From Diospyros lotus (taxonomy: Eukaryota; Streptophyta; Magnoliopsida; Ericales; Ebenaceae): a DNA stretch of 64,000 nucleotides. Of this stretch, positions 36,301 through 47,828 are shown in pieces. The notes beneath the pieces are model-generated. The model was not told the DNA's origin. It worked only from the letters and a program-made list of their open reading frames with translations, and searched no databases. How positions within the stretch are numbered: position 1 is the stretch's first letter; the number at the start of each line of letters is the position of its first letter. The stretch is taken from NCBI RefSeq assembly GCF_014633365.1, contig NC_068348.1, positions 12,852,311 through 12,916,310 on the forward strand, in the 5' to 3' direction. The translations under genes were made by a program, and so were the position numbers.

Positions 36301-37063
36301 AGAGAGGACAATTCAAATGCTTGAAGATATGTTGAGATCTTGTGCCCTTGATTTTGGAGGAAATTGGGAGGAGCATCTGCCATTGGTAGAATTTACGTAC
36401 AACAATAGTTACCACGACAGCATCGGGATGACTCATTATGAGGCTTTGTATGGAATAAAGTGTCGATCGCCCATCTGTTGGACCGAAGTAGGGGAACGAT
36501 AGATGTTAGGGCCTGAACTTGTGCAGCAGACTACCGATAAGATTCGAATAATCCAAGAAATGATCCGAGCTGCGCAAAGCCAACAAAAATCTTACGCTAA
36601 TAAAAGAAGAAGGGATCTAGAGTTCAAGGTAGGGGATCTAGTGTATCTCAAGGTGTCACCCCAGCATTTGGTGACGCATGGAAGCGGTAAAGGAAGGCTG
36701 AAGCCAAGGTATACAGGACCATATCCTATTGTGGAAAGAGTCAGACCTTTAGCCTATCGATTGGAGCTTCTGCCTAGCTTGTCCGGGATTCATAATGTGT
36801 TCCACGTCTCCTAACTTTGAAGGCATGTGCCAGATCGAACTCTCGGAGTTCAGGTGAAGACAATTGAGCTAAGGAATAACTTAACCTACCCGGAGTCACC
36901 TGGAGAAATTTTAAATCGCCGAACTCAAGTGTTACGGAATAAAGAGATCCCGTTAGTGAAGGTTTAGTGGGGAAAGCACTCGGATGACGAGGCAACGTGG
37001 GAACTTGAGGAAACAATTAGGAAGAAATATCCTCATTTGTTCGAGGAAATGGAAATAGAGTAG
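33344..37063 (+). pseudogene. chromovirus zinc knuckles, protease, RT, RNase H, integrase, chromodomain
   Basis: One frame from 33344 to the stop at 37061-37063. Domains in order: two CCHC zinc knuckles (CYTCGQPGHTSRNC, CYNCNQHGHISRNC) at 33419-33567; protease with LIDPRSTHSFIS at 33710, where the catalytic DSG triad reads DPR; RT at about 34350-34830 with [20 protein letters not shown] and FINDILVYS, where the first catalytic Asp codon (34721-34723) is now Asn; RNase H at about 35130-35480 (YTDAS, then a tract ending VVADALSR); integrase zinc finger with WWPGMKASVARRVAQCDIC at 35860-35940; catalytic core with [20 protein letters not shown] and GQSERT; a chromodomain at about 36945-37045 (GKHSDDEATWE). 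Fifteen internal stops, most explained by Q, W or R codons changed by one C-to-T or G-to-A transition. Confidence 0.9.
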
Positions 37064-37167
37064 GAAATTTTTATATTTTCTTCCAGAAATTGTATTCCAA
37101 AATGCAATAATTATTTAACATTTAATAATTTCGAGTATGTTTCAAATTTCGTGGACGAAATTCTTTT

Positions 37168-37180
37168 AAGGGGAGGAGAA
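37168..37180 (+). other. polypurine tract of chromovirus
   Basis: AAGGGGAGGAGAA immediately before the 3' LTR, preceded by GTGGACGAAATTC, the usual chromovirus context. Confidence 0.85.
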
Positions 37181-39341
37181 TATAATATCCCATATTTTCT
37201 TAAAAATGCCACGTATTTTAAGTGAGTTTAAAATACCAAAAAATATGTTTGAAATGGCAACAAGTGACCAAATCAGTCGTAGGGAGTGCCCTAGAGCTTA
37301 GATACCTAAGGACAAGGGTATATTTTTTATGAGTGTCTCGAGGCGAGAATTATGACGCTGAAAGAAATCAGATCAGAGACGGTTTTTTGGTTAAGCTAAG
37401 TTGTAGCCTAAAATAGTCGAATGATGGTAAGGGGCTTCAGGAAATCGTACATATCGAGTAATTTTGAGTTATTAATTTTGAGATTTTGAGTATCTCGATA
37501 AATTTGATGTTTGAGGATATAAATATAATTAGAGAATTATCCAAACAAAATAAGAATAAAATTAAGAGCTTATGTGGTAAAATATTAAAGTTGAGGACTT
37601 GAAATAAGGGTCAAAATGTTATTTGGGAGAAGTTGGGGAATTAGCTTGGATTTCAAAAGTTAAATCCATTATATTTTTTGATTTGAAAAGCCATTCAAAT
37701 ATATCTTTGACTCTTTGGAGTCCATGGCTTAGATTGTGACAAATGGCATAATGTGATTGGTTGAAAAATCTATAAAAAGGCACCATGGGTTGTTCTCAAA
37801 TTATTCCAAGCAAGTTTGAGAGTTGAGGCACTCTAAGAGGAGGAGCTTTCTCTAGAGAGAGAGAGGAGGAAGTTCGGCAAGAAGGCGGGAAGAAATCGAA
37901 GGAGAAGCCGCGGAGAACGAGCCTCGTCCGAGTTACGAGCCTTCGCTGGAATTCGCCAAAATAAGTTAGAAAAAATGAGAGGTAAGCCCAAATCTTTTTG
38001 ATAATCCTATATAGGTGGAAGAGAGGGTCACGTAGGTTCAAACGGGAGTCGAATCGAAGTTAAAATGAAGAAGTTAAGGATAAAATACCAAATCGAGGTG
38101 AATTAGTCCGAAACTGCTGTGCAGCGCGTGAGATACACGCGCCAGAAAATGGCTGAGCATGAGGGCGCGTGGCCCACTTTTCTAGGGAGCGTGAGAAGTC
38201 CATTTTTCTTCAAATTTTTCAGTTATGCCCCTACTTTAATGCCCCTCAATCCTATATAAAAATATTTGAGGTTAGGTTTACCGAAACACGTGTTTTCTGC
38301 AAAAACCTAGGCCGTTTGCTGTGAAATTATACTGTCCAAGAGATTAACTAACAAGGTGAGACTCCTATACTCTAAATCCTATTTTTTATTCTCTTATGAG
38401 AGACTTTTATTGCATGAGACGTATTTTGTGAAGTTCTTGTACATAGACTCTTGTTATTCTCTTACGTGAAATCATGTTGCATATATGAACTGTATTTTTC
38501 TGAAAAATATATGTTGTTGGCTTTTTAACTATTGCATTTATAAAATTCATGTGGCCATACTATTGTACCTATTTGTTGTTAGCCGAGGAAAAAAGTCGGA
38601 TATCTCCCGAGATGCGCTATGCGTGCACCATCGAGAAAGCTCTCGTGGGGAAGACCGTGAGTCTAAGGAACAACAGATGTGGTGCTTGCATGAGTTCTAT
38701 GAGGTCGGGCCGAAGTGACATGGTTAGGGACCTCCCGAGAGGAGCTATGCGTGCGCCATTAAGAAAGCTCTCGTTGGAGGAGGATGACATGTTCACGAGG
38801 CACTTCAGAGTAGTTCTCGTTGTCTTCTCATACATTTTATACCTGATCATGTATCGATATAAACTGTTTTTGGATTTTCTCGCTAGAAGATTCATCTTCT
38901 AATTGGACTATGTCCCTGGAATATTCAAACGTTCAAGGTTCGACGAGCGGCTCTAAGGGAAAAGAGGTAGCTGAAGAATTAGCTTAAATTACTGTCTGTA
39001 GCATGATTAGTATATTTTTGTTTATGTACGAACCTATGTAATTTTGGATATGTTTAAGATGTTCAGTTATTACTTGATGATGTCCATGTAATATATTTTG
39101 TAGACGTCTTGAACAATTTTATGATAAATAAAGTATTATGGTTGTGAACCATATCAGGTTCGATCTAGCTTCCGCATTCAAGATTTTAACGCTTATCTTA
39201 GCTATTTGATTATTGGGTTTGTTAAGCTGAAAAGCTGAAAATTAGGATTTTGGGGATATTGTGATAGCTATTGTGATATGAAAAAATTGTATATTCCCAA
39301 AATCCTAAGTTATAACACGCTTAAAAATTTGGGGTGTTACA
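37181..39341 (+). repeat. 3' LTR of chromovirus
   Basis: 2161 bp, starting TATAATATCCC and ending GGGGTGTTACA. Collinear with the 5' LTR, TATA box at 37771-37778, stem at 38885-38900, open frame at 38549-38902. Confidence 0.88.
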
Positions 39342-40740
39342 ACTATTGATTCTCATTCTCGATCTACTCCTCAACAGGAGGATAGGCCCAGATCACCCCC
39401 ACTAAGGAAGAACCCTCATACCATGCCCCGAAGAAATGAAAACCCAAGAATGGAAAATAGGGCTAGAAGCCCCCAAAGGTGGAGGTATCATGAAACAGTG
39501 GCCATCACGCCAACAAGACATGATAACCAAATAGCAGCTAGCATGCGTGATGACATGAAAAGAGTAGTGGAAGAAGTGCTTGAGTAAAAAAAGTTAATCC
39601 CCGCAACGAAGAAGCACCAGCGCAGAAAATGCCCCTTTACTATAGATATATTGGAGAGGCCTTTACCCTAAAAATTCAAAATGCCACAAATCACCCCCTA
39701 CTCAGGAAAGGAAGATTCGTACGATCATGTTCAAAATTATGAGTCACCGATGATATTGCATGGATGGGACGATGACATAATGTGCCGAGCCTTTTCCTTA
39801 ACACTATCGAGACACACTCGAACATGGTTTAACAGCCTGCCGAAAACCTCCATTTCATCATTTAGGCAGCTTATAATAGAATTTATCAAGGCTTTTGTGA
39901 TTAACAGTCGAAGAAAAAAGAACAACACATACTTGCTCAGCATACGATCGGGGAACATAGAATCCCTACGTCAATTTGTGGACAAATTTCGTAATGCCAC
40001 TCTTGAAGTTCCTGATCTGCTGGCCTAAGTAACAGTGTCTACTATGCTTCAAGGGACACGTCTTGCCTCTTTCCAAGAGTCAATTTCCTTAGACCCTCCA
40101 ACGTCCCTGGCCGATTTGTTTGTTAGGGAAAACAAGTATATCCTTCACACTAATATTATGAGGAATGTGGGGGGGAATGAAGACAAAGAATGAAAGAGAA
40201 AAGATCGAGAAGGGGAAGAAGAGTCTGTACAACGACAGGAAAGGGTTAGGAGAGAAGATGCACCTAAACCTTAGTTTAGTCATTATACCCGACTTTTGCA
40301 ACCATGGTCAACTATATTAGCCGTAGTAGAGGGGGAGGGACTCCTCAAACTACCCCGCAGAGTTGATAGACCCATGGGAAAAAACCAAAAGGAGTATTGT
40401 AGATACCATCAGACCCGAGGACATTCCATAGATATCATTGCAGAGAATTGAAGAATCAGATCGAAATGCTCATTCAAGAGGGGCACCTACAAAGATATGT
40501 GAGAAATGAAAGAGAAAAAGGCCGGGAACCCAAGCAAAGGGAAGACAGGCGTGATAGGGCATGAGAGACAAAACCCAAGGTAGCAAGAGAGAGGAAGAGA
40601 TCATAGGCAAGATCCTCATTTAGACAATGAGCTAACTCAACAAGCCATTCACGTTATTTCAGGAGGGGAAACCCTAAGTGGGGACACGTTGGCCTCCCGA
40701 AAGGCATATGCCTGTCAAGGCTACTAGGTTAATTCAGTGA

Positions 40741-42053
40741 TGGAAGTTAGAAATGATGAAGAGCCTATTACATTCGCCCCTGCCGACCGAGGTGATATAA
40801 TACTCCCGCATAATGATCCAATGGTTATTTCAGCAGTGGTGGCTAAACACCCCATAAGTAGAATTCTAGTACACAATAGCAATTCTGTCAATTTGATTTA
40901 CTAGAATTGTTTTGAGCAGATGCATTGATCTCATGATCGATTAAAAAAAGTGTCCTCACCCCTATACAACTTCACTAGGGAAACAGTCCCAATTGCAGGA
41001 TCTATTCAGTTACCTATCACGTTGGGTATGGACCCCCAAATCGTGACTCGACAAGCAATTTTTATGGTGGTTAAAAGCTCCTCGGCGACATACAACATGA
41101 TTTTGGGCTGCCCATTACTCAATGATCTAAGGGTCGTGGTGTTCTCATGCTACTTATTGATAAAGTTCCCTACACCCGCCGGAGTTAGACAAGTTCGAGG
41201 AAACCAAAAGAAGGCAGAAACTTGTTATGTGTCATCTATAAAAGGAAAAAGAATTGAGGAAAGCTTATCTATTGTAGAGAAGGCTATACATAAATCCTTG
41301 GAAGAAGGTGTCGCTCGCAAACCTCAACCCGTTGAAGAATTAGAGGCAGTGCATCTAAGTGAAGTGGATTATGAGAAATTAGCATATGTTGGCTCACAAC
41401 TTCAGAAACATATAAAAGAAGAGATTGTGAAATGCCTACGAGAAAATTCAGACGTATTTTCTTGGAAACCAAAAAACATGCCAGGGATCAGTCCAGAAGT
41501 AATATGTCACCGTTTGAATGTAGATCCCCAGTTCAAGCCAGTCAAACAGAAGAAGCGAAACATTGCCCCTGATAGGCTACAAGCATTGGAAGAGGAAATT
41601 GATAAATTGCTAAGGGCAGGCTTCATTTGAGAAGTATTGTATCTTGAATGGTTGACCGATGTTGTTATGGTCCCAAAGCCCAATGGAAAATGGCGTGTGT
41701 GTGTGGATTTCACCAATCTCAACAAAGCATGCCCCAAAAACTCATACCCACTACCTCGGATCGACCGTCTCGTAGATGAAACGTCTGGGTACCAATTTTT
41801 GAGTTTTTTGGATGCTTTCTCAAGGTATCACCAAATAACGATGTATCCTCCAAACCAAGAGAAAACGTCATTTATCACTGAAAATGAGACATATTGTTAC
41901 CAAGTCATGCCCTTTGGACTCAAGAACGCTGGGGCCACTTATCAACGCATGGTGAATAAAGTCTTTAAAGAATTGCTCGACGACACAATGGAAGCATACG
42001 TTAACGACATGATTGTGAAAAGTCGAGAGGATGAATCACATGCAGAAAGCTAG
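40741..42053 (+). pseudogene. Tat pol, part 1: protease and reverse transcriptase
   Basis: The protease region (about 40850-41180) has ILVHNSNSVNLIY where a D-S/N-G triad is expected, so the catalytic Asp is lost, followed by YNMILGCPLLNDLR. RT follows at 41490-42053: LNVDPQFKPVKQKKR, VVMVPKPNGKWRVCVDFTNLNKACPK, PFGLKNAGATYQRMVNKVF and YVNDMIVKS. The family motif is YVDDMLVKS; the first Asp codon (42003-42005, AAC) is now Asn. An in-frame stop is at 41628-41630, and a one-base loss near 42048 shifts the frame into part 2. Confidence 0.85.
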
Positions 42054-42058
42054 CACAG

Positions 42059-44193
42059 GTGCTCGAAGTCTTTAAACAATGCAAAATGCAACTAAATCCA
42101 ATAAAGTGTGCCTTTGGAGTGCAGTCTGGAAAATTCTTGGGATACATGATCACACAAAGAGGGATCAAGGAAAACCCCGAGAAAATTCAAGCGATACATG
42201 ATATGGAACAGCCAACATTAACCAAGGAAGTTCAGCGATTAACAGGACGGATGGCAGTTCTCGGGTGTTTTCTCTTCAAGTCAGCTAAAAGAGAGCTCCC
42301 ATTTTTATGAACATTGAGGGCTGGGAAAAAGTTTGAGTGGAAAAAATAATGCCAGAAGTCATTTGAAGCATTAAAGGAATACTTAAAAGAAGTTCCCCTA
42401 TTGACACGACCAGAAACTGGAGAGACATTGTACTTATACCTGGGGATAATTGATCAAGCAATAAGTGCAATATTGATTAGGAAATAGGGACATGTGGATC
42501 GACTAATATACTATGTCAGCAAGGTGTTACAGAGCCCAGAGACACATTACTCCTTAGCTGAAAAGATGGCGTTAGCTCTGTTAAATGCCTCCAAAAAATT
42601 GAGGCTGTACTTCTAGGCTCATTCGATCATCATACTTATAGACCAACCATTACGGAGTATTTTGAAAAAGCCTGAATGTTCTTGTCGCCTTACGAAATGG
42701 TCCATTGAATTGAGTGAATATGATATCCAGTATCAACCTCGACAAGCTATAAATAAGCAGGCATTGGCTGATTTTTTTATGGAATGTACACACTCTAGTA
42801 AAAGGGGAGAAAATGAGCAGACAAAATGGTTATTGTTTATGGATGGAGCATCTAGCTAGCAGGGAAGCGGCGCTGGGATAGTACTTGTACCCCCCGAGGG
42901 AGAAACATTAGAGTAGTCTCTACGATTTGCTTTTTCAAGTACCAACAATGTGGCCAAATATGAAGCATTGATTGCAGTAATGAGGTTAGCACGGAAATTG
43001 GAGGTAACACAATTGATTACCCATAGTGATTCCCAGTCGATTGTACAACAATTTCATGGGCAGTATGAAACCAGAGAGCAGGTAATGGCACAATACTTGC
43101 GCAAGGTAAAAGATTTGTCACAGATATTTCAGAGTTTTCAGTTAACATAAATAAATAGATTGCTCAACGGACATGCTGATGCTTTGTCTAAACTAGCATC
43201 CACTAAAGAAAGGACAGGACGAGCAGTATTTGTTGAGGTGTTTCACCAACTGAGCAATGAGGAAAAAGAAGTATCATATGTTGAAGCAGGAATAGACTAG
43301 CAAACGCCCTTCTACTGTTACCTAACCAGTAATGAATTACCCGATGATCCACAAGAAGCAAGAAGACTTAAGATACAGGCTGCGAGGTTTACCATTATAG
43401 ACGGGGTATTATATCAGCGAGCTTACACTACACCCCTTCTCAAGTGTTTGGGCCCCCAAGAGGCTGAATATACCCTGGCAGACACCCATAGTGGAGTATG
43501 TGGGGAACATTTGGGAGTAAGAGCCCTAGCAACTAAAGTTTTGAGGGCTGGTTTCTTTTAACCCAGGCTACGATCAGACGCTTTAAAGAAAGTTAAATCG
43601 TGTGACAAATGCCAGTGGCATGCCCTAATCCAATCTGCCCCGATATCTCAGCTACAGCCTGCATTCCAGCCTATACCATTCGCCTAATGGGGTTTGGATA
43701 TTCTGGGTCTGTTCCCACAAGCACCGAGGCAAAGAAAATTTTTAATAGTAGCTACTGACTACTTCACCAAATGGATTGAAGCTAAGGCATTGGCCACCAT
43801 TACAACAATAAAAGTAGAAGCAATGGTATGGAAAGACATCGTGTGCCAGTTTGGGATTCCAAGAATTCTCATTACAGACCATTTAGAAAATTTTGTGACA
43901 ACCTAGGGATTCAACTACGATTCGCTTCAGTGGCATACCCCCAAGCTAATGGACAAGCGGACGTCAGCAACCAAACCATACTGCATGGCCTAAAAACTCG
44001 ACTTGAAGGGGCCAAGGGAACATGGGCTGATGAGCTGCCCTCGATTTTGTGGGCTTACCGAACGACTAGTCGAATCGCTACTGGTGAAACTCCATTCAAT
44101 CTGGTATATGGAACAGAGATCTTAATTCCCATTTAAATTTCAACTAAGTCCCCTAGGCTAATGGCATATGAGGAAGAGAATGGTGCAAGGAAT
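42059..44193 (+). pseudogene. Tat pol, part 2: RT thumb, two RNase H domains, integrase
   Basis: The frame continues from LEVFKQCKMQLNPIKCAFGV and FLGYMITQRGI. The first RNase H ends near 42660. The second, archaeal-type RNase H shows LFMDGASS at 42830, GSGAGIVL, and KYEALIAVMRLA at 42955 with HSDSQSIVQQ. This pair is characteristic of the Tat branch. Integrase follows: zinc-finger part near 43480-43620 (CDKCQWHA), catalytic core with GLDILG, ITDHLENF and NGQADVSNQT. The third catalytic residue, usually Glu, reads Asp (43960-43962). Stops at 42308, 42347, 42485, 42614, 42857, 42914, 43148, 43298, 43559 and 43685; a frameshift near 43890; another stop at 44134. Confidence 0.85.
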
Positions 44194-46859
44194 TATAATG
44201 CCCCGCTCCCACTTACGGGTGTTACTCACAAATAACTAGCTTACTATTCACACGCTAGGGAAAAGATGAAGAGACGGTTACGTTTCAATGAGAAACGGCC
44301 TAGGTGGGAACTAGGCTTTGCCCTCCCTTCGCTCCACTCAAGGATCCGGGAATTATCGAAACGACCCCGCAACAATAAAACCCGAAACCTTGTAAAGCGT
44401 CACCCCTTCTCAAGCTCTTTACTGAAGAGCTAAGGATGACTTCCCAGGATCGAAAGAAATAAACTAACTCACTTGCTTCATATAAATTATGGCATAAGGC
44501 CTTAATTATAAGAAAATAATTTTTCTTTTCGTTGCCCCAACCATTAACCCATTTATCTCACTTCCAATTCCTTTGGAAAATATTTGGATTAATCTTTCTT
44601 TGGAAAAATTTTAATAAAATTTTCCTTATCGAATCTCCATTGATTTTTCTTTTAATTATTTCAAAATACCTCAAATTTCCAACACTTAGGAAATAAATTT
44701 TGAAATACAATATCAAGGCATCCTCAACCATTTTTTCAAAATTTAAGGAAAATACTCCATTATTTATTTTCCAAATTATAGGAATTTTTCCACAATTGCC
44801 TCAATTTTTTATTAATTTAATAATTAATTTGGAGGCTAAAATACTCCTTTATTTATTTATTTAAACATAATTTATTTAAGAAATTTCTAAAATAGCATAT
44901 TATATTTAAATAAACATAAAATAATAAAATAATAAAAAAAATAAAAACTTTAACCAGCAGCAAGGGGGGGCGGGCAGCAGCCAGCTGCGCCCCCCCAATG
45001 CGCGGCCGCACGGGCCGCGCGCGCTTGCGCTCGCACGCTGTGCACGGCCACGCCCGACTGCGACCCTGGCGCCCAACACACTGCCTCAGCCTTTTTAAAT
45101 AAAAAAAGTATTTTTTTTTTTTATTAACACCCAAAATTTTCAGAATGCTTTTACACTTCAAATGGCTTCCAAAACATTCAAGTTTGCCACTTTTCACCCA
45201 CATTAAGCATTCATTACATATTTAACAAAATAAATACAACATTACTCACTAAACCCACAAAATACATACTACTTCGCATGCAATCTTCTTGCTTCATTAC
45301 CTTTAACCTTCCAACACTCCCTTTCCTTTAGATGATTCTCCACCTACATAGAGGTCAAAGGACCTTATGAGCTAATGCTCAGTAAGGGTGCTATGCAAAT
45401 GTAAATGTAACATGAGAATATAAACATGTAATGCAAATGCAATGCATATAATAGGTAGTCCTCCATGCCCTCATAACCACATAGGTTAAGGCACCAACTA
45501 ACCCCTCCCTCATTACTAGTCTTCCATATGGCCATAGGTCCACTAGAACACAAAACATGCAATATGACCATTACATGCAACTCATTCAAAACATGTACAA
45601 ATGCAAGCAAAACCCCACCACTTGGGGTTATCCCTTACCTCTTTATCCTTGAAGCTTCAAGACTCCACTTGCCAAGACTCTCTCTTTAGCTTTCAACCAC
45701 CTTAAGAAAAATATTCTTAAAGCATTTAAGATCTTGAAGACTAGAGAAATGAAAGAAGAATGAAAACTTACTTACTTTCTAGAGAGATTTAAATGAAGAC
45801 TTACCTTTCTCTCCTTTGGAAGTTCACAAGAGAACTCTCCTTTGTTCTCTAATTTCTTCCACCAAGCAAAACCTCGTCATAGAGATTTCTCCTTCTTTAT
45901 ATACTAAGTCTTGACATCTCACAAGTTCAAGACTAATTTCTAGCCTTTGATTAATCTTTTGAAGAGTAAATCTCAACCTTTGAAACTAGCACAATCCTTG
46001 TGCTTCTCCTAAACTCAATCCTAGTCTTTGGTTTTAAGAGAACTCATCTCTAGTCTCTAGAGAAACACAATCCAAGAGACTTAGTCTCTTTAGATCTCAT
46101 CCTTTGATTTTCTTTGGAGATTAAATCCTCAACCATTGGATCAATCTCCAATTCCCATAATTCTCAAATTTTCAAAATTAATAAATAATGACTAATTTCA
46201 AGATTGACCATTTTCTCCATTTTCATTTAATTTAAATCCATAACTTTTCAAGCAATTAATGGAGACTAATATCTTTTCTTTTTGATTTTATTTAAATTGC
46301 TCTTGAAAGACATAATTCATTTTACTTTGGCATTTAGTTAAGTCCACCATTTTCCCACATAAATACATGACTAATTTTCATTTAATATGAAATTTCTTTT
46401 AATCCTCCCCATAATGGCTCTCATTTAATGCTTGAGAGACTAATTTTATTTTTTTTTTGCATTTCTTTAAATCCCACTCTTGCTTCACAAGATCATGCCA
46501 AGTGTCCCATTACACTTAATCAACAAATTTATTATTCCCAAAATAAATTAAATCTCATTCCATGAGATCTTGTCAAGTGTCACAAATCTAACCATACTTG
46601 GCTTCCATTTTAATTTCCTAATTATCCATACACTTAATCAAGAATTAAATTCTCCAAAAATCAATTCTCCAATATAAATAATTTCTCCAAAAATAATTTA
46701 TCTTTTTATGGGACGGAACTGCAAATTACCGGTTTGCCCCTCTTAAGGCATCCTATATGTTATGTGCATTCTCTTTAATTCAAGGGCAATTATGGAAATT
46801 TCCATATACCAATATTCTCTTAATTGATAATTTTATCATAACTCCTCAAGGGTATTACA
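44194..46859 (-). mobile_element. solo LTR, gypsy family A, inside Tat integrase
   Basis: The plus strand runs from TATAATGCCCCGC to GGGTATTACA, 2666 bp, with GGAAT at 44189-44193 and 46860-46864. It is collinear with the LTRs of element A. The stem GAGC-TAAT-GCTC is at 45369-45380, the minus-strand TATA-like box at 45896-45903, and a GC island at about 44965-45085 with a run of seven G. The element-sense 3' end is TA instead of CA. The flanking integrase frame is continuous across the removed insertion. Confidence 0.92.
45369..45380. repeat. short inverted repeat in family-A LTR
   Basis: GAGC-TAAT-GCTC at the position matching 15925 and 24372. Confidence 0.65.
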
Positions 46860-46864
46860 GGAAT

Positions 46865-47192
46865 TCTGAAGCATTGTAAGAAAATTTGGATTTAATTGAA
46901 GAGCAGCGGGATAACGCTGCCATGAGGATAGCTGCTCATCAGAGAAGAATCACCAGTTATTTCAATTCTCGGGTAAAGAATAGGCCCAGGGAAGAGGGAG
47001 ATCTAGTACTCCGGAGATCTGTTCTGACCAACGCTCTCAAGGATGACAGAAAGTTATGAGCAAATTGGGAGGGGCCATACCGCATTCTAAAGTTGATTGG
47101 TCCCAACACTTGCATTTTACAAACCCTTTCGGGAGCACCCTTGGTAAAACATGGAATTTGAATTATCTCAAGTTATATATGAACGCTATACC
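46865..47192 (+). pseudogene. Tat integrase C-terminus
   Basis: This continues the integrase cut at 44193. It encodes DNAAMRIAAHQRRITSYFN, then REEGDLVLRR and WEGPYRILKLIG, the conserved C-terminal pattern of gypsy integrases (GDLVLRR, GPYxI). It closes with TWNLNYLKLYM, resembling the TWNxxxLKxYY end of Tat polyproteins. Stops at about 46877 and 47057; a small frame change precedes the end. Confidence 0.8.
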
Positions 47193-47204
47193 TGGCAAAG
47201 TATC

Positions 47205-47290
47205 TACAATAATATAAGCCCTAATTGGGATCGTGGACATAGGCACATTTGGCCGAACCACGTAAAAATGCTTGTGTGTTCATGGCTTTC
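47205..47290 (+). repeat. LTR U5-like fragment in the Tat spacer
   Basis: Contains GTGGACATAGGCAC and TGGCCGAACCACGTAAAAA, similar to 59835-59880 within the solo LTR at 59329. The Tat element's own LTRs lack this stretch. It lies just after pol. Confidence 0.6.
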
Positions 47291-47330
47291 ATTTTATTTG
47301 CATTTTTTGTCTACAGACGGAAAACTCAAG

Positions 47331-47641
47331 CCCGTTGCCCCGCTCATAGCCCAACAACTAGGTAAAATAGGCTTTAACCCATTGCCCCACTCATGACCCG
47401 ACAATGCGGTAAAATACACACTAGCCCGTTGCCCCGCTCATAACCCAACAACACGGTAAAATATGCACTAACCCGTTGCCCCACCCATGGCTTGGCAACG
47501 TGGTAAAATACGCTCTAGCCCGTTGCCCCACTCATGGCCCCGTAACACAATAAAATACGCTCACACCTGTTGCCCTGCTCTTAGCCCGGTAACGAGGTAA
47601 AATATGCTCAGGCCCGTCATACCATGCATGGCCCAGTAACG
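47331..47641. repeat. 47-bp minisatellite, 6.6 copies
   Basis: Units start at 47331, 47378, 47425, 47472, 47519, 47566 and 47613 with CCCGTTGCCCC and end near GGTAAAATA(C/T)GC. Period is exactly 47 bp. Tandem arrays in the 3' untranslated part are a known habit of Tat elements. Confidence 0.92.
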
Positions 47642-47828
47642 AAAGAAAAGCCCTTACCTTCTATCACTGAGGTCAACATTAAAAGAATAAGTCAAACATT
47701 AAGGAGCAGAGCATATTGAGCAAACCAAAGAAGATAAATACCCAGGAATAAAGCGATAACTCTCATTGCAACAGGAATAGCAGGGAGTACAAAAAAAAAA
47801 GCAACGAGAAGCAAACAATAATGAGGAT

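Larger units (their letters stand above)
30149..39341 (+). mobile_element. Tekay-like chromovirus, complete but dead
   Basis: 9193 bp with LTRs at 30149-32317 and 37181-39341, PBS, gag-pol, chromodomain and polypurine tract in the expected order. The flanks are ACTCT (30144-30148) and ACTAT (39342-39346), a 5-bp duplication with one difference. LTRs over 2 kb and a chromodomain after integrase point to the Tekay/Del branch. By eye the LTRs are about 95% alike over their first 200 bp, older than element A. It lies inside Tat gag. Confidence 0.88.
29682..40740 (+). pseudogene. Tat gag, split by a chromovirus insertion
   Basis: The frame starts with ATG at 29682, continues to 30148, and resumes at 39342. 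Removing the insertion and one duplication copy leaves the frame unchanged (9198 bp, a multiple of three). The part at 39600-40030 holds the retrotransposon Gag domain: the pattern PQITPYSGKEDSYDHVQNYE, then CRAFSLTL and ARTWF-like RTWFNSLP and LLSI, as in Tat Gag proteins. A zinc-knuckle-like YCRYHQTRGHS follows near 40396-40430. In-frame stops include one at 29703-29705 and one at 40026-40028, and a frame change occurs near 40430-40450. It cannot encode a working Gag. Confidence 0.75.
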
